A DNA stretch of 28,300 bases, taken from Bacteroides sp. CAG:144. GTDB lineage: Bacteria; Bacteroidota; Bacteroidia; Bacteroidales; UBA11471. Location: contig HF999666.1 of the NCBI GenBank assembly GCA_000434215.1, forward strand, positions 1 through 28,300, given 5' to 3'. Under the pieces are notes generated by a model. It worked only from the letters and a program-made list of their open reading frames with translations. It did no database searches and was not told where the DNA came from. Below, piece by piece: positions 1-8,799 of this stretch; within the stretch, counting starts at the first letter, position 1, and each line of letters starts with the position of its first letter. The translations under genes were made by a program, and so were the position numbers.

Positions 1-1476
1 TCCCACAGTAGCTGCCGCAACCAATGTTCCGACAAACTTCCATGTTTCCTGTTTGGCCGGCGTCGTACCCAACCAATAGCCGATTTTCAGGTCGGTAACC
101 AGACCTCCGGCAATCGACAGCGCCGTACACACGACACCGCCGATGATCAACGCGGCAACCATACCTTCTTTGCCCGACAGACCAGAAGCCACCAAAATGA
201 CCGATGCCAAAATCAATGTCATCAGCGTCATACCCGAAACAGGATTGGTTCCCACTATCGCAATAGCGTTGGCTGCAACTGTCGTAAACAGAAAAGCGAT
301 AACCGACACGACAACAAAAGCGATAAGAGCCTGTATGAAGTTATGAATGACGCCGAAATAGAAAAAGAGAAATATAGTAATAAGCGTTACCACGATGGAG
401 AAGAAAAGTATTTTCATACTGATGTCTCTCTGTGTACGTTTTACCCCCGATTGTACGGCCGAGGTTTTCCCTTTCAACTCTTTCGATGCCAAGCCTACGG
501 CACTGCGTATCACTCCCCACGAACGGACAATACCTATAATACCAGCCATCGCAATACCGCCGATACCTATATATCGGGCATAGGTTGTAAATATTTGTTC
601 GGGACTCATTTGGGAAACCGTCAAAGCTGTATCGCCGCTATTGAGTTGCAATACCGTATCCCCCCAAAAAAGGTCGAATCCCGGTATAATCAAAAACCAA
701 ACAAAAATAGAACCTGCACAAATGATAAGGCTGTATTTCAATCCTACAATATAACCGAGCCCCAAAACCGCTGCTCCGGTATTGACTTTAAAAACCAGCT
801 TTGCCTTCTCGGCCACCGCATCGCCAAAAGGCAATATACGAGTCGTCAATACCTCGCTCCACCAGCCGAACGTCGATAACAAAAAATCATAAATTCCTCC
901 CACAAGGCCGGCAAAAATAAGCGGACGGGCCTGATTCCCCCCTTTATGCCCCGATACGAGAATCTGCGTCGTTGCAGTCGCTTCGGGGAAAGGATACTTA
1001 CCGTGCATGTCCGAAACAAAATATTTGCGGAAAGGTATCAAAAACAATATGCCCAAAATACCTCCGAGCAACGAACTTAAAAAGACTTGTAAAAAACCGG
1101 CCGACAAACCCGGAATAATATACAACGCCGGCAACGTAAATATCACACCCGCAACGACCGTTCCCGAACAGGCCCCGATGGATTGTATAATCACATTTTC
1201 ACCCAATGCGTTTTTCCGCTTGAACCCGGTCGAAAGTCCTACCGCTATAATGGCGATAGGTATGGCAGCTTCGAATACCTGACCGACTTTCAATCCCAAA
1301 TAAGCTGCCGCCGCAGAAAAAAGTACGGCCATGACGATTCCCCATGAAACCGACCACGGAGTAACTTCCCGATACTCCCTCCCGGGCGACATTATAGGGT
1401 TATACTCCTCACCTTCCTCCAATTCGCGAAAAGCATTTTCCGGCAAATCTACCGGCTCTTTCTCGTTTTCTTTCAT
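1..1476 (-). CDS. OPT-family oligopeptide transporter, N-terminal part (runs off left edge)
   Basis: Inner-membrane transporter of the OPT family (TIGR00733-like prokaryotic branch), expected to import small peptides or metal chelates with protons. Reading the minus strand from ATG at 1474-1476 gives 492 uninterrupted codons to the window edge. The family is usually about 650 residues, so roughly a quarter is missing. The N-terminus is a short acidic cytoplasmic segment (MKENEKEPVDLPENAF), followed by EVTPWSVSWGIVMAVLFSAA and long hydrophobic stretches. Near the left edge SIAGGLVTDLKIGYWLGTTP matches the family's conserved GDLKTGYLLGATP-type motif. Several plus-strand frames across it are open but low-complexity and are shadows. 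It is divergent from the DUF2461 gene, with 137 bases between the two starts. Family assignment is firm; substrate is not known. Confidence 0.9.
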   Translation of the reverse strand, partial: MKENEKEPVDLPENAFRELEEGEEYNPIMSPGREYREVTPWSVSWGIVMAVLFSAAAAYLGLKVGQVFEAAIPIAIIAVGLSTGFKRKNALGENVIIQSIGACSGTVVAGVIFTLPALYIIPGLSAGFLQVFLSSLLGGILGILFLIPFRKYFVSDMHGKYPFPEATATTQILVSGHKGGNQARPLIFAGLVGGIYDFLLSTFGWWSEVLTTRILPFGDAVAEKAKLVFKVNTGAAVLGLGYIVGLKYSLIICAGSIFVWFLIIPGFDLFWGDTVLQLNSGDTALTVSQMSPEQIFTTYARYIGIGGIAMAGIIGIVRSWGVIRSAVGLASKELKGKTSAVQSGVKRTQRDISMKILFFSIVVTLITIFLFFYFGVIHNFIQALIAFVVVSVIAFLFTTVAANAIAIVGTNPVSGMTLMTLILASVILVASGLSGKEGMVAALIIGGVVCTALSIAGGLVTDLKIGYWLGTTPAKQETWKFVGTLVAAATVG

Positions 1477-1613
1477 CGTATTATTTCAAATTTTTCTATT
1501 AAAACCCTAAAAATAGTGCGCAAGATAACCATTTTTACAGAAATTTGCCGCATAAAATCGGGAATATCAAAAAAAATATATACATTCGTAGAGAGAAATA
1601 AGCCCTTTTTTAC

Positions 1614-2279
1614 ATGAAAGAAATTATACATTTTTTGAGAGAATTGCGTATGCATAATAATCGGGAATGGTTCAATGCACACAAAGACGAATATACACGA
1701 CTACGCAAGACTTTTGAAACATATATCAACCAACTCATTGTCTTAATCGGCGAAAAAGACGAGGAATTGCACGGTCTCGAAGCATCGGCCTGCCTTTACC
1801 GAATATATCGGGATATCCGTTTTTCTCCCGACAAGACTCCTTATAAAACCCATTTCGCCGCATATATGGCCCGGGGCGGAAAAAATAGTCCGCGTGCCGG
1901 ATATTACTTACATATAGAACCCGATAATTGTCTCCTTTGCGGCGGAATCTGGTGCCCTGACCCACCGTTGTTGAAAGCGCTCCGCCAATCGATATACGAC
2001 AACTGCGACGAATTCAGAGAAATATTGGAAGAACCGGCATTTAAAAAACTTTACCACGGACTCGATAACGAACGAGCACTGAAAGTTATGCCGCGCCCCT
2101 TTCCCAAAGATTTTCCTTATCCCGAACTGCTCAAACAACGGGATTATCTGACATACGCTTCTAAAAAGGAGTCTTTTTTTGAAAACGACGACTGGTTGTA
2201 CCGGACAGCCGAAGAATTATCTATTCTATACCCGTTCAACCGATTTCTGAACTATACCTGCGACGAAATGAACGAATAA
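1614..2279 (+). CDS. DUF2461 domain-containing protein (TIGR02453 family)
   Basis: A 221-residue soluble protein of the DUF2461/TIGR02453 family, whose biochemical role is not established. The family pattern is clear: an N-terminal MHNNREWFNAHKDEY segment (about residues 13-27), then YRIYRDIRFSPDKTPYKTHF, then ARGGKNSPRAGYYLHIEP and a GGIWCPDPPLLKALRQ segment. The length is typical for the family and there is no signal peptide or membrane segment. The ATG at 1614 is the first start and has no clear Shine-Dalgarno sequence, as is usual in Bacteroidota. A TACATTCG at 1581-1588 is one base off the TAnnTTTG box and might be its promoter, but no good upstream box accompanies it. It is a single gene with no evident functional link to its neighbours. 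Confidence 0.88.
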   Translation: MKEIIHFLRELRMHNNREWFNAHKDEYTRLRKTFETYINQLIVLIGEKDEELHGLEASACLYRIYRDIRFSPDKTPYKTHFAAYMARGGKNSPRAGYYLHIEPDNCLLCGGIWCPDPPLLKALRQSIYDNCDEFREILEEPAFKKLYHGLDNERALKVMPRPFPKDFPYPELLKQRDYLTYASKKESFFENDDWLYRTAEELSILYPFNRFLNYTCDEMNE

Positions 2280-2317
2280 TACCCATTTATACCTATTTCT
2301 ACACTTATATGAAACAA

Positions 2318-2354
2318 TTTTGCACTTCCGGTGTGTAATTTATAGTTATCTTTG
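2318..2354 (+). promoter_or_regulatory. Bacteroidota-type promoter of the GH28 gene
   Basis: The -7 box TATCTTTG lies at 2347-2354 and a TTTG box at 2318-2321. The 25-base spacer is longer than the usual 19-23, so the upstream box is doubtful while the -7 box is good. Transcription would start near 2360, about 25 bases before the ATG at 2385. Confidence 0.6.
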
Positions 2355-2384
2355 GAAGCATTTTTAACACATAACCCATACATC

Positions 2385-3926
2385 ATGAAAAAACTTTTTC
2401 TATTTGCTTTATGCCTTACCCTCACACATCTCTCCTGGGCAAAAACATACGATATAAAAAAACTGGGAGCCGATGCAACAGGTAAAAAGGCTTGTACGGA
2501 ATTAATAAATAAAACCATCGACAAGGCTGCCCGGGAAGGTGGTGGAACAATCTATTTCCCAGCCGGAACTTACCTTACCGCCACCATCGAAATGAAAAGC
2601 AATATCACCTTGCACATCGAGTCAGGTGCGACTATACGTTTCTCCGATAACTTCGAGGATTATCTTCCTTTTGTAAAAATTCGATGGGAAGGTACTGTCA
2701 TGAATACCTTGTCGCCTCTGATTTATGCCCACGATGCCGACAACCTGACCATCACCGGTCGTGGAACGCTCGACGGAAACGGCTTTAAATGGTGGGCGTG
2801 GGAAGGAGAGACCAAAAAGATCATAAAAGATAACGGAGGTAAACTTCCCGACGATAAAAAGAGCAAATTGCAACGTATGTGGGAAGAGGCCAATGTAGGA
2901 TTGGAAGTTTCGGATTATTACAAAGGGTCGTTAGAACGTCGTATGTTCCGCCCGCCTTTTATTCAATTTTTTGAGTGTACCAACATTCTCATCGAAAACG
3001 TAAAAATCATCAACTCTCCATTTTGGACCGTCAATCCGGCATTTTGCGATAATGTCGTAGTTCACGGTGTTACCATTAAAAACCCTGATAAAAATCCCAA
3101 AGGTCCCAACACCGATGGCATCAATCCCACCTCCTGCCGCAATGTACGCATCTCAGATTGTTTCATCAGTGTAGGAGATGATTGCATCACCATCAAATCG
3201 GGTCGAGATGCCGACGGACGCAAATACGGGAAAGCTTGTGAAAACATTACGATTACCAACTGTATCATGCTTTCGGGACACGGCGGTGTAGTAATAGGAA
3301 GTGAAATGTCTGGCGGTGTAAAACGGGTTACCATTTCAAACTGCGTCTTCGACGGCACCGATGCCGGTATCCGGCTGAAAGCATCTCGCGGCCGTGGCGG
3401 CGTGGTAGAGCAAATCCGTGTCGATAACATCGTCATGCGGAATATCCAACGCAATGCTTTCATCTTTGACCTTTTCTACGACAAAACATCAAAAGTCGAG
3501 CCTGTCAGCGAACGCACACCCATTTTCAGAAATATACATCTGAGCAACATTACCGGACGAGAAATCAAACAAATCGGCTACATCAGCGGTATCGAAGAAA
3601 TGCCGGTACAAAACATTTCGTTCAACAATCTCAATATGGAAGCCGAGAAAGGATTCGTTGTCAATACGGCCAAAGATATTTATTTTAATAATGTAGAATT
3701 CTCTGCAACGAAAGGTTCGCCGTGGGTATTTGAAAAGAGTGAAAAAATCATTCTCAACAATGTACGGACGAAATATCCGACCGAAGGAACTCCGGTCATC
3801 ACATTCGACCATGTAACCGACGCATATATCAACAACTGCGTACAGATAGAACCGGTAAGCTCCTTCTATCGGGAAACAGACAGCCAAGTAAAAGACGGAG
3901 GAAATAACCAGATCTCCATAAAATAG
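2385..3926 (+). CDS. Secreted glycoside hydrolase family 28 (polygalacturonase-like)
   Basis: Exported pectin-backbone hydrolase of GH28, expected to cleave alpha-1,4-galacturonan or rhamnogalacturonan in the periplasm or at the surface. The 513-residue product starts MKKLFLFALCLTLTHLSWA, a signal peptide probably cleaved after Ala19. A right-handed beta-helix follows with the GH28 active-site motifs in order: NTDG (242-245), GDDC (264-267), GHGG (298-301) and RLK (330-332). This supplies the usual catalytic aspartates, the histidine and the substrate-binding Arg/Lys. An upstream in-frame TTG at 2352 would add 11 residues but overlaps the promoter -7 box and would mask the signal peptide, so ATG 2385 is preferred. 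It is a single-gene unit between its own promoter and terminator, with no SusC/SusD pair in the window. The family is sure; endo/exo mode and exact substrate are not. Confidence 0.93.
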   Translation: MKKLFLFALCLTLTHLSWAKTYDIKKLGADATGKKACTELINKTIDKAAREGGGTIYFPAGTYLTATIEMKSNITLHIESGATIRFSDNFEDYLPFVKIRWEGTVMNTLSPLIYAHDADNLTITGRGTLDGNGFKWWAWEGETKKIIKDNGGKLPDDKKSKLQRMWEEANVGLEVSDYYKGSLERRMFRPPFIQFFECTNILIENVKIINSPFWTVNPAFCDNVVVHGVTIKNPDKNPKGPNTDGINPTSCRNVRISDCFISVGDDCITIKSGRDADGRKYGKACENITITNCIMLSGHGGVVIGSEMSGGVKRVTISNCVFDGTDAGIRLKASRGRGGVVEQIRVDNIVMRNIQRNAFIFDLFYDKTSKVEPVSERTPIFRNIHLSNITGREIKQIGYISGIEEMPVQNISFNNLNMEAEKGFVVNTAKDIYFNNVEFSATKGSPWVFEKSEKIILNNVRTKYPTEGTPVITFDHVTDAYINNCVQIEPVSSFYRETDSQVKDGGNNQISIK

Positions 3927-3947
3927 CTCCATACCCTGATAAAGCTT

Positions 3948-3977
3948 AAGCCCCTCTCGAAAAAGAGGGGCTTTTTT
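3948..3977 (+). terminator. Rho-independent terminator after the GH28 gene
   Basis: A perfect 10-bp stem, AAGCCCCTCT (3948-3957) with AGAGGGGCTT (3964-3973), has a CGAAAA loop and is followed by a T run to 3977. It lies 22 bases past the stop codon. Confidence 0.95.
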
Positions 3978-4159
3978 CTTAATAATCCCCTTTTTTCAGA
4001 GACATACTTCCCAACATCTATCTCAAAACCCACCGAAATGAAAAACGACTTTTTCGTTTTGAAAAACTCCATCGTAAATAAAAAGGAATAAACAACTAAT
4101 AATAAGACATTTATAAAGATAATAAATTTCTGGTATCCAATTTGCCTTTTTCAAAATGT

Positions 4160-6421
4160 ATGAAGCTATATATTATATCGAATAGACTACCCGTCAAAGT
4201 AACAGGAGAAGCCGGAGCATTTGTTTTTTCAAGAAGTGAAGGGGGACTGGCTACCGGTCTGGATTCCTTAAATACAGCTTACGAAAAACATTGGATCGGT
4301 TGGCCGGGAATATGTGTCGAAAAAAAAGAGGAACAAGCCGAAATCGGTTCTCAACTCGAAAAACTCAATTTTCACCCCGTATTCCTGACAGACTCACAAA
4401 TTACGAATTACTATGAGGGATATAGCAACAGTACGATATGGCCTTTATGCCACTATTTTTACGTCTACACTTTATACAGAAACAGTTTTTGGCAAGCCTA
4501 CCAGGAAGTAAACCGTCGTTTCTGCGAGGAGATATGCAGATTGGTCCAACCCGACGATAAAATATGGGTACAAGATTATCAACTCATGTTGCTTCCGGGT
4601 ATGTTGAGAGAGGCGATGCCACATCTCTGTATAGGATATTTTCACCATATACCATTCCCCTCTTACGAGCTCTTCCGCATTTTACCTGAGCGGGCAGAAA
4701 TATTGCAGGGTCTTTTAGGTGCAGACTTTATAGCTTTTCACACTCCCGATTATATGCGGCACTTCATCAGTGCCGTGCAACGTATACTACGTATCGACTT
4801 TCAACTCGATGAGTGTATGCTTTCCAATCGAGTAGTCCGGATCGATGCCCTTCCTATGGGTATCAACTATGATCTTTATCACAAGGCTATATCGAAAACA
4901 ACCGTGCGAGAGGCAGTCGAAAAATATCGAAAACTTTTCGGGAATAGAAAATTGCTACTATCGGTGGATCGGTTGGATTACAGTAAAGGTATTCTGCATC
5001 GTTTGCAAGGATTCGCTGCATTTCTCGAACATCATCCCGAATACCACGGCAAGGTTTCTTTATCAATGGTTATCGTCCCCTCCCGGGATCATGTCGGCAG
5101 TTATGCCGAATTAAAAACCAAAATAGATGAAGAAATAGGCTCTATCAACGGCAGGTATTCAACAATGGACTGGACACCGGTTTGTTATTTTTATCATGGA
5201 TTTCCTTTTGAAGAATTGGTAGCGTTATATTACGTAGCCGATGTTGCAGTGGTTACGCCCTTACGAGACGGAATGAATCTCGTCGCCAAAGAATACATCG
5301 CCGTCAAAGACGGAAATCCCGGTGTACTCATACTGAGTGAAATGGCCGGTGCTGCTGTAGAAATGACCGACGCCCTGCTAGTCAACCCGAACGACACGGA
5401 TCAAATCGAAAATGCAATTTATCAAGCTCTTGAAATGCCCGACTTAGAACAACAAAGGCGTCTCAACCGTATGCAGAAACTCATTTCTACACAAACAGTC
5501 GAACGATGGGCCGGAAATTTTATCAATGAATGGGAACAAACTTACGATAAAAACAGGGAGTTGAATGAAAAATGCCTCTCCAAATCGACTGTCAATACAA
5601 TCAAGCAAAGTTACCGCCAAGCGAAAGAGCGTCTCATTCTGTTAGACTACGACGGCACATTAGCTCCAATATGCAATAAACCGGAAGAGGCAAAACCAAC
5701 AAACGAACTCATAGCCATATTACGACAACTAGCAGATGACCCATCTAATAAAGTGGTTGTCAACAGCGGTCGGGATCACGATACACTCGAAAAATGGCTC
5801 GGGAATTTACATATTTCATTGGCCGCTGAACATGGAGCATATTATAAAGAAAACGGGGAGTGGATAAACAAGGTACACCAGAACGAGTGGAGTTCTGGGT
5901 TATTATCGATATTGAAATTATTCGTCGAAAAAACACCTCATTCCCACTTAGAAATCAAAGATACGGCATTGGCTTGGCATTACAGGGAATGCGATGCATG
6001 GCTCGGTTCTCTCAGGGCTCAACAACTCACCCATGCTCTCATTTCTATTTGCTTGAAGCAAAAATTGGAAATCATACAAGGCAATAAAGTCATCGAAATA
6101 AAATCTCCCGATTATAATAAAGGTTCGGAAGTCGCCCGACAATTACAACACGGGAACTATGACTTCATCATTGCTATGGGCGACGATACCACCGATAACG
6201 ATATGTTCGAAGCTCTGCCACAAAAAGCTTTCACCATAAAAGTCGGTAATGTTTCCGAGACGGCCCGATATAACATACCGGAACAAAAAGATGTATTGCC
6301 ATTTTTACAAACATTGGCCGATGAAAAAAGTGATCATCAATACAGAGAGCCTAAAATACAACTGAAATCGGCAATGGATTTTTTCAAAGGATTACTGAAA
6401 ACCAATAAAAAAGAATCGTAA
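4160..6421 (+). CDS. Bifunctional trehalose-6-phosphate synthase/trehalose-phosphatase
   Basis: One-chain trehalose biosynthesis enzyme of 753 residues. Residues 1 to about 465 are a GT20 synthase making trehalose-6-phosphate from a nucleotide-glucose and glucose-6-phosphate: SNRLPV (7-12), GGL (28-30), WIGWPG (45-50), [11 protein letters not shown] (268-278, with the donor-phosphate Arg/Lys) and [14 protein letters not shown] (366-379). Residues 490 to about 720 are a HAD phosphatase removing the phosphate: DYDGT (496-500, nucleophile Asp496 and acid/base Asp498) and [10 protein letters not shown] (674-683). Both active sites look intact. ATG 4160 is chosen because [11 protein letters not shown] is the family's usual N-terminus; an in-frame TTG at 4142 would add six residues. 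The stop codon directly abuts the next gene's ATG, so the two are probably cotranscribed and translationally coupled. The architecture resembles an OtsA-OtsB fusion. Confidence 0.95.
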   Translation: MKLYIISNRLPVKVTGEAGAFVFSRSEGGLATGLDSLNTAYEKHWIGWPGICVEKKEEQAEIGSQLEKLNFHPVFLTDSQITNYYEGYSNSTIWPLCHYFYVYTLYRNSFWQAYQEVNRRFCEEICRLVQPDDKIWVQDYQLMLLPGMLREAMPHLCIGYFHHIPFPSYELFRILPERAEILQGLLGADFIAFHTPDYMRHFISAVQRILRIDFQLDECMLSNRVVRIDALPMGINYDLYHKAISKTTVREAVEKYRKLFGNRKLLLSVDRLDYSKGILHRLQGFAAFLEHHPEYHGKVSLSMVIVPSRDHVGSYAELKTKIDEEIGSINGRYSTMDWTPVCYFYHGFPFEELVALYYVADVAVVTPLRDGMNLVAKEYIAVKDGNPGVLILSEMAGAAVEMTDALLVNPNDTDQIENAIYQALEMPDLEQQRRLNRMQKLISTQTVERWAGNFINEWEQTYDKNRELNEKCLSKSTVNTIKQSYRQAKERLILLDYDGTLAPICNKPEEAKPTNELIAILRQLADDPSNKVVVNSGRDHDTLEKWLGNLHISLAAEHGAYYKENGEWINKVHQNEWSSGLLSILKLFVEKTPHSHLEIKDTALAWHYRECDAWLGSLRAQQLTHALISICLKQKLEIIQGNKVIEIKSPDYNKGSEVARQLQHGNYDFIIAMGDDTTDNDMFEALPQKAFTIKVGNVSETARYNIPEQKDVLPFLQTLADEKSDHQYREPKIQLKSAMDFFKGLLKTNKKES

Positions 6422-8212
6422 ATGAACAATCTGAACTACGGAATTATCGGTAATTGCCGCACAGCGGCACTTATTTCAGAAAAAGGAAATATCGAATGGT
6501 TATGTTTCCCTGAATTCGATTCCCCTTCGGTGTTCGCCGCATTGCTCGACCGTGAAAAAGGCGGCTGTTTCGGATTTGAAGTTTCCGAAAAATATCATAC
6601 CGTACAATCATATATCCCCCATACCAATATTCTTTCTACCCAATTCATATCGGACGAAGGAGAATTTATCGTCTTAGATTTCATGCCGTACTACCGTTCC
6701 GAAAACAACGAACATTATCTGCCGGCAGAACTATACCGCTATATCCATAAAATCAAAGGGAAGCCCCGATTCAGAATCAACTACTCCCCCGCTCCCAATT
6801 ATGCACAAGGGAAAGTTATCCATAATATCACTCCCGATTTTATCGAAAGCTATTGTTCTCTCGATAATGCCGACCGGCAATATCTTTATTCCTCTCTCCC
6901 CCTGAAAGAGATCGAACAAAAAAAAGAATTTCTTCTTGAAAAAGATGAATTTCTCTTATTATCGTATAATGAAAAAGTAATACCCGTCGACCTCGAACGG
7001 GAAAAACTCGAATATTGCCGTACGTTGGTACACTGGCTCAATTGGAGCAGCCGTACAAAGAAATACTCCCTATACAACGACATCATAGAAAGAAGTCTAT
7101 TGGTTCTCAAATTGATGTCGCATTACAACGGTGCAGAATTAGCAGCTATCACGACGAGTATTCCCGAAACAATAGGCGAAGTACGTAATTGGGATTATCG
7201 GTTCTGCTGGTTGAGAGATGCTTCCATGTCCATAGAAACGCTTTTCCAAATAGGCCATGCAAGAGCCGCTCGACGCTTTATGAAATTTATACAATCGACC
7301 TTTACCGCCAAGCACGAATCGTTCCAAATCATGTATGGCCTCAGAGGGGAACGGCACTTGACAGAAGTGATTCTCGATCATCTTTCGGGGTATAAAAACT
7401 CTAAACCTGTACGTATCGGAAATGATGCTTACCATCAGAAACAAAATGACTCTTTCGGATATTTGATGGATCTGATTTATCAATATTACCGATTGATGCC
7501 GGGTTCGCTCGACGAGATAGAAGATATGTGGGAAATGGTGAAAAGCATTTTATACACCGTTTCCAACGATTGGCGTAAGCCCGACAAAGGTATTTGGGAA
7601 ATACGCGGAGAGGATCACCATTTCGTATCATCGAAAATCATGTGTTGGGTAGCTTTGGACAGAGGCGCCAAGATTGCTCAAATGCTGAATAAAGACAATT
7701 ATCGTGAACGCTGGCAACAAGAAGCCGATAAAATACGAAAAGACGTATTTGAGAACGGTTGGAAAGAAAATATCCAAAGTTTTACCCAGACTTACGACAA
7801 CGAGGCTATGGACGCCTCTTTACTTCTCATGGAACCTTACGGTTTTATCGGAGCCGACGACATACGTTATCATAAAACGGTAAAAGCCGTGAAAAAAGCT
7901 CTGTTACACAAAGGTCTGATGTATAGATATAACAGCAAAGACGACTTCGGATTACCATCTTCGGCTTTTACTATCTGCACATTTTGGCTTGTACGGGCAC
8001 TTTTTGTCATCGGGGAAAAAAACGAAGCCCGATGCTTGTTTGACGAAATCCTCAAATATTCCAATCATTTAGGGTTATTCAGTGAGGATCTAAATTTCGA
8101 CACAAAAGAGCAATTGGGAAATTTTCCCCAAGCTTATTCTCATTTAGCCTTAGTAAATACGGCTATTCTCTTTGCAGAAGAAGATAAAACGCAACAATTT
8201 ATCCGATCATAA
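6422..8212 (+). CDS. Glycoside hydrolase family 15 protein (trehalase/glucoamylase-like)
   Basis: 596-residue cytoplasmic GH15 enzyme without a signal peptide. The N-terminal beta-sandwich region opens with the family signature NYGIIGNCRTAALIS and EWLCFPEFDSPSVFAALLD (about 5-43). The (alpha/alpha)6 catalytic barrel follows with NWDYRFCWLRDAS (257-268), GIWEIRGEDHHFVSSKIMCW (390-409, candidate acid Glu393) and SEDLNF...LGNFPQAYSH (554-574, candidate base Glu555). Its start codon follows immediately after the stop of the trehalose synthase/phosphatase gene. This context favours an alpha,alpha-trehalase like the GH15 trehalases known from actinobacteria and archaea. A glucoamylase or another alpha-glucan substrate cannot be excluded from sequence. 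If it is a trehalase, the operon encodes both synthesis and breakdown of trehalose. Confidence 0.9.
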   Translation: MNNLNYGIIGNCRTAALISEKGNIEWLCFPEFDSPSVFAALLDREKGGCFGFEVSEKYHTVQSYIPHTNILSTQFISDEGEFIVLDFMPYYRSENNEHYLPAELYRYIHKIKGKPRFRINYSPAPNYAQGKVIHNITPDFIESYCSLDNADRQYLYSSLPLKEIEQKKEFLLEKDEFLLLSYNEKVIPVDLEREKLEYCRTLVHWLNWSSRTKKYSLYNDIIERSLLVLKLMSHYNGAELAAITTSIPETIGEVRNWDYRFCWLRDASMSIETLFQIGHARAARRFMKFIQSTFTAKHESFQIMYGLRGERHLTEVILDHLSGYKNSKPVRIGNDAYHQKQNDSFGYLMDLIYQYYRLMPGSLDEIEDMWEMVKSILYTVSNDWRKPDKGIWEIRGEDHHFVSSKIMCWVALDRGAKIAQMLNKDNYRERWQQEADKIRKDVFENGWKENIQSFTQTYDNEAMDASLLLMEPYGFIGADDIRYHKTVKAVKKALLHKGLMYRYNSKDDFGLPSSAFTICTFWLVRALFVIGEKNEARCLFDEILKYSNHLGLFSEDLNFDTKEQLGNFPQAYSHLALVNTAILFAEEDKTQQFIRS

Positions 8213-8295
8213 AAAAATCATCTATAACAAATTTCATTCATTTTTTCTACGGAATGGTATAATTCCAATTTTTACATTGCTCCATTTGCTTTCCA

Positions 8296-8339
8296 GACAC
8301 GGCTTATTTGCGAAAAATCAGCCGTGTCGCTTCTTTCTT
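8296..8339 (+). terminator. Probable terminator of the trehalose operon
   Basis: A 9-bp stem GACACGGCT (8296-8304) with AGCCGTGTC (8320-8328) can be extended inward by ATTT/AAAT pairing around a GCGA loop. It is followed by GCTTCTTTCTT, a weak T-rich tail. It sits 84 bases past the GH15 stop and before the next promoter. Confidence 0.6.
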
Positions 8340-8420
8340 ACCGCCTCCCTTTTGTCCATACAAAGCTTCTGCACTCTATCACTTTCTGTCCAAAAAGAGA
8401 ACAGACTCGAAAGTTTTTTC

Positions 8421-8428
8421 TACCTTTG
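8421..8428 (+). promoter_or_regulatory. Promoter -7 box driving the riboswitch-carboxylase transcript
   Basis: TACCTTTG matches the Bacteroidota TAnnTTTG -7 consensus exactly. I see no convincing TTTG box 19-23 bases upstream. The predicted start near 8434 falls just before the 5' edge of the cobalamin aptamer, which supports the assignment. Confidence 0.65.
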
Positions 8429-8435
8429 TGCCCGA

Positions 8436-8606
8436 ATTGGTTTCGGAAGCTCTTTCGAGTTTCCGGATTAAAAGGGAATCGGGTGCAAATCCAGAACAGT
8501 CCCGCTGCTGTGAAGCTCCGCTTGAATTTTCTGAGATAATACCCCATACCACTGAACAAATCGGGAAGGTGTTCGGAAAAAAGGAGTCAGTCAGAAGACC
8601 TGCCAT
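8436..8606 (+). promoter_or_regulatory. Cobalamin (B12) riboswitch aptamer
   Basis: The conserved blocks of the cobalamin riboswitch family (RF00174) appear in order and at expected spacing: ATTGGTTTC at the 5' edge (8436-8444), GGGAATC (8474-8480), GTGCAAATCC (8483-8492), CAGTCCCGCTGCTGTGAAGC (8497-8516), CCACTG (8549-8554) paired with CGGGAAGG (8562-8569), and the B12 box AGTCAGAAGACCTGCC (8589-8604). The B12 box departs from the textbook CAGGAGACCTGCC by one base (GAAG for GGAG). It senses adenosyl- or related cobalamins and normally lowers expression when B12 is plentiful, although I cannot determine the sign here. The only genes downstream are the acyl-CoA carboxylase operon starting at 8800. 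Boundaries are approximate. Confidence 0.94.
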
Positions 8607-8799
8607 TCATTAAAATGCTGCTTTTAACTCGTGGGATTAGGAAAGCTGTCAAAAATATTATCGAACCTGCATAACAACATATCCCTGCCAAATTCCAAAA
8701 GAAAAATGGCGGGTAGGGAGTGCTATAATTTTACCGATTATCCTGTATCGGAATACGAACAGTATCATTTAGCGTCAATTTCAATTTAAATAAAATTTT
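8607..8799 (+). promoter_or_regulatory. Riboswitch expression platform / long leader of the carboxylase operon
   Basis: This 193-base leader joins the aptamer to the first gene. CCTGCCA at 8684-8690 can pair with TGGCGGG at 8707-8713 (one G-U pair, 16-base loop). The same TGGCGGGT can instead pair with ACCTGCCA (8598-8605) in the B12 box, so the two pairings are mutually exclusive. No T run follows the hairpin, so it is not a standard intrinsic terminator and a translational or Rho-linked effect is more likely. A 19-codon reading frame (8615-8674, MLLLTRGIRKAVKN...) begins 11 bases past the B12 box and stops 10 bases before the hairpin. It has no Shine-Dalgarno sequence and is not called as a gene. 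Confidence 0.5.

Noticed and set aside
143..1282. Several plus-strand reading frames (143-346, 343-879, 1007-1282)
   Set aside because: They lie antisense to a continuous minus-strand OPT transporter frame with recognisable family motifs; their translations show no domain character.
4122..4129. TAAATTTC as promoter -7 box for the trehalose operon
   Set aside because: The last base of the consensus is wrong and there is no suitable upstream box; the operon's promoter is not identified.
8172..8613. Overlapping plus- and minus-strand frames of 70-100 codons before the carboxylase operon
   Set aside because: They cover the trehalose-operon terminator, the promoter -7 box and the cobalamin aptamer, whose conserved RNA blocks explain the sequence better.
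8684..8713. Leader hairpin as an intrinsic terminator
   Set aside because: No T run follows (GTAGGGAGTGCT comes next), so it is kept only as a possible switching element.
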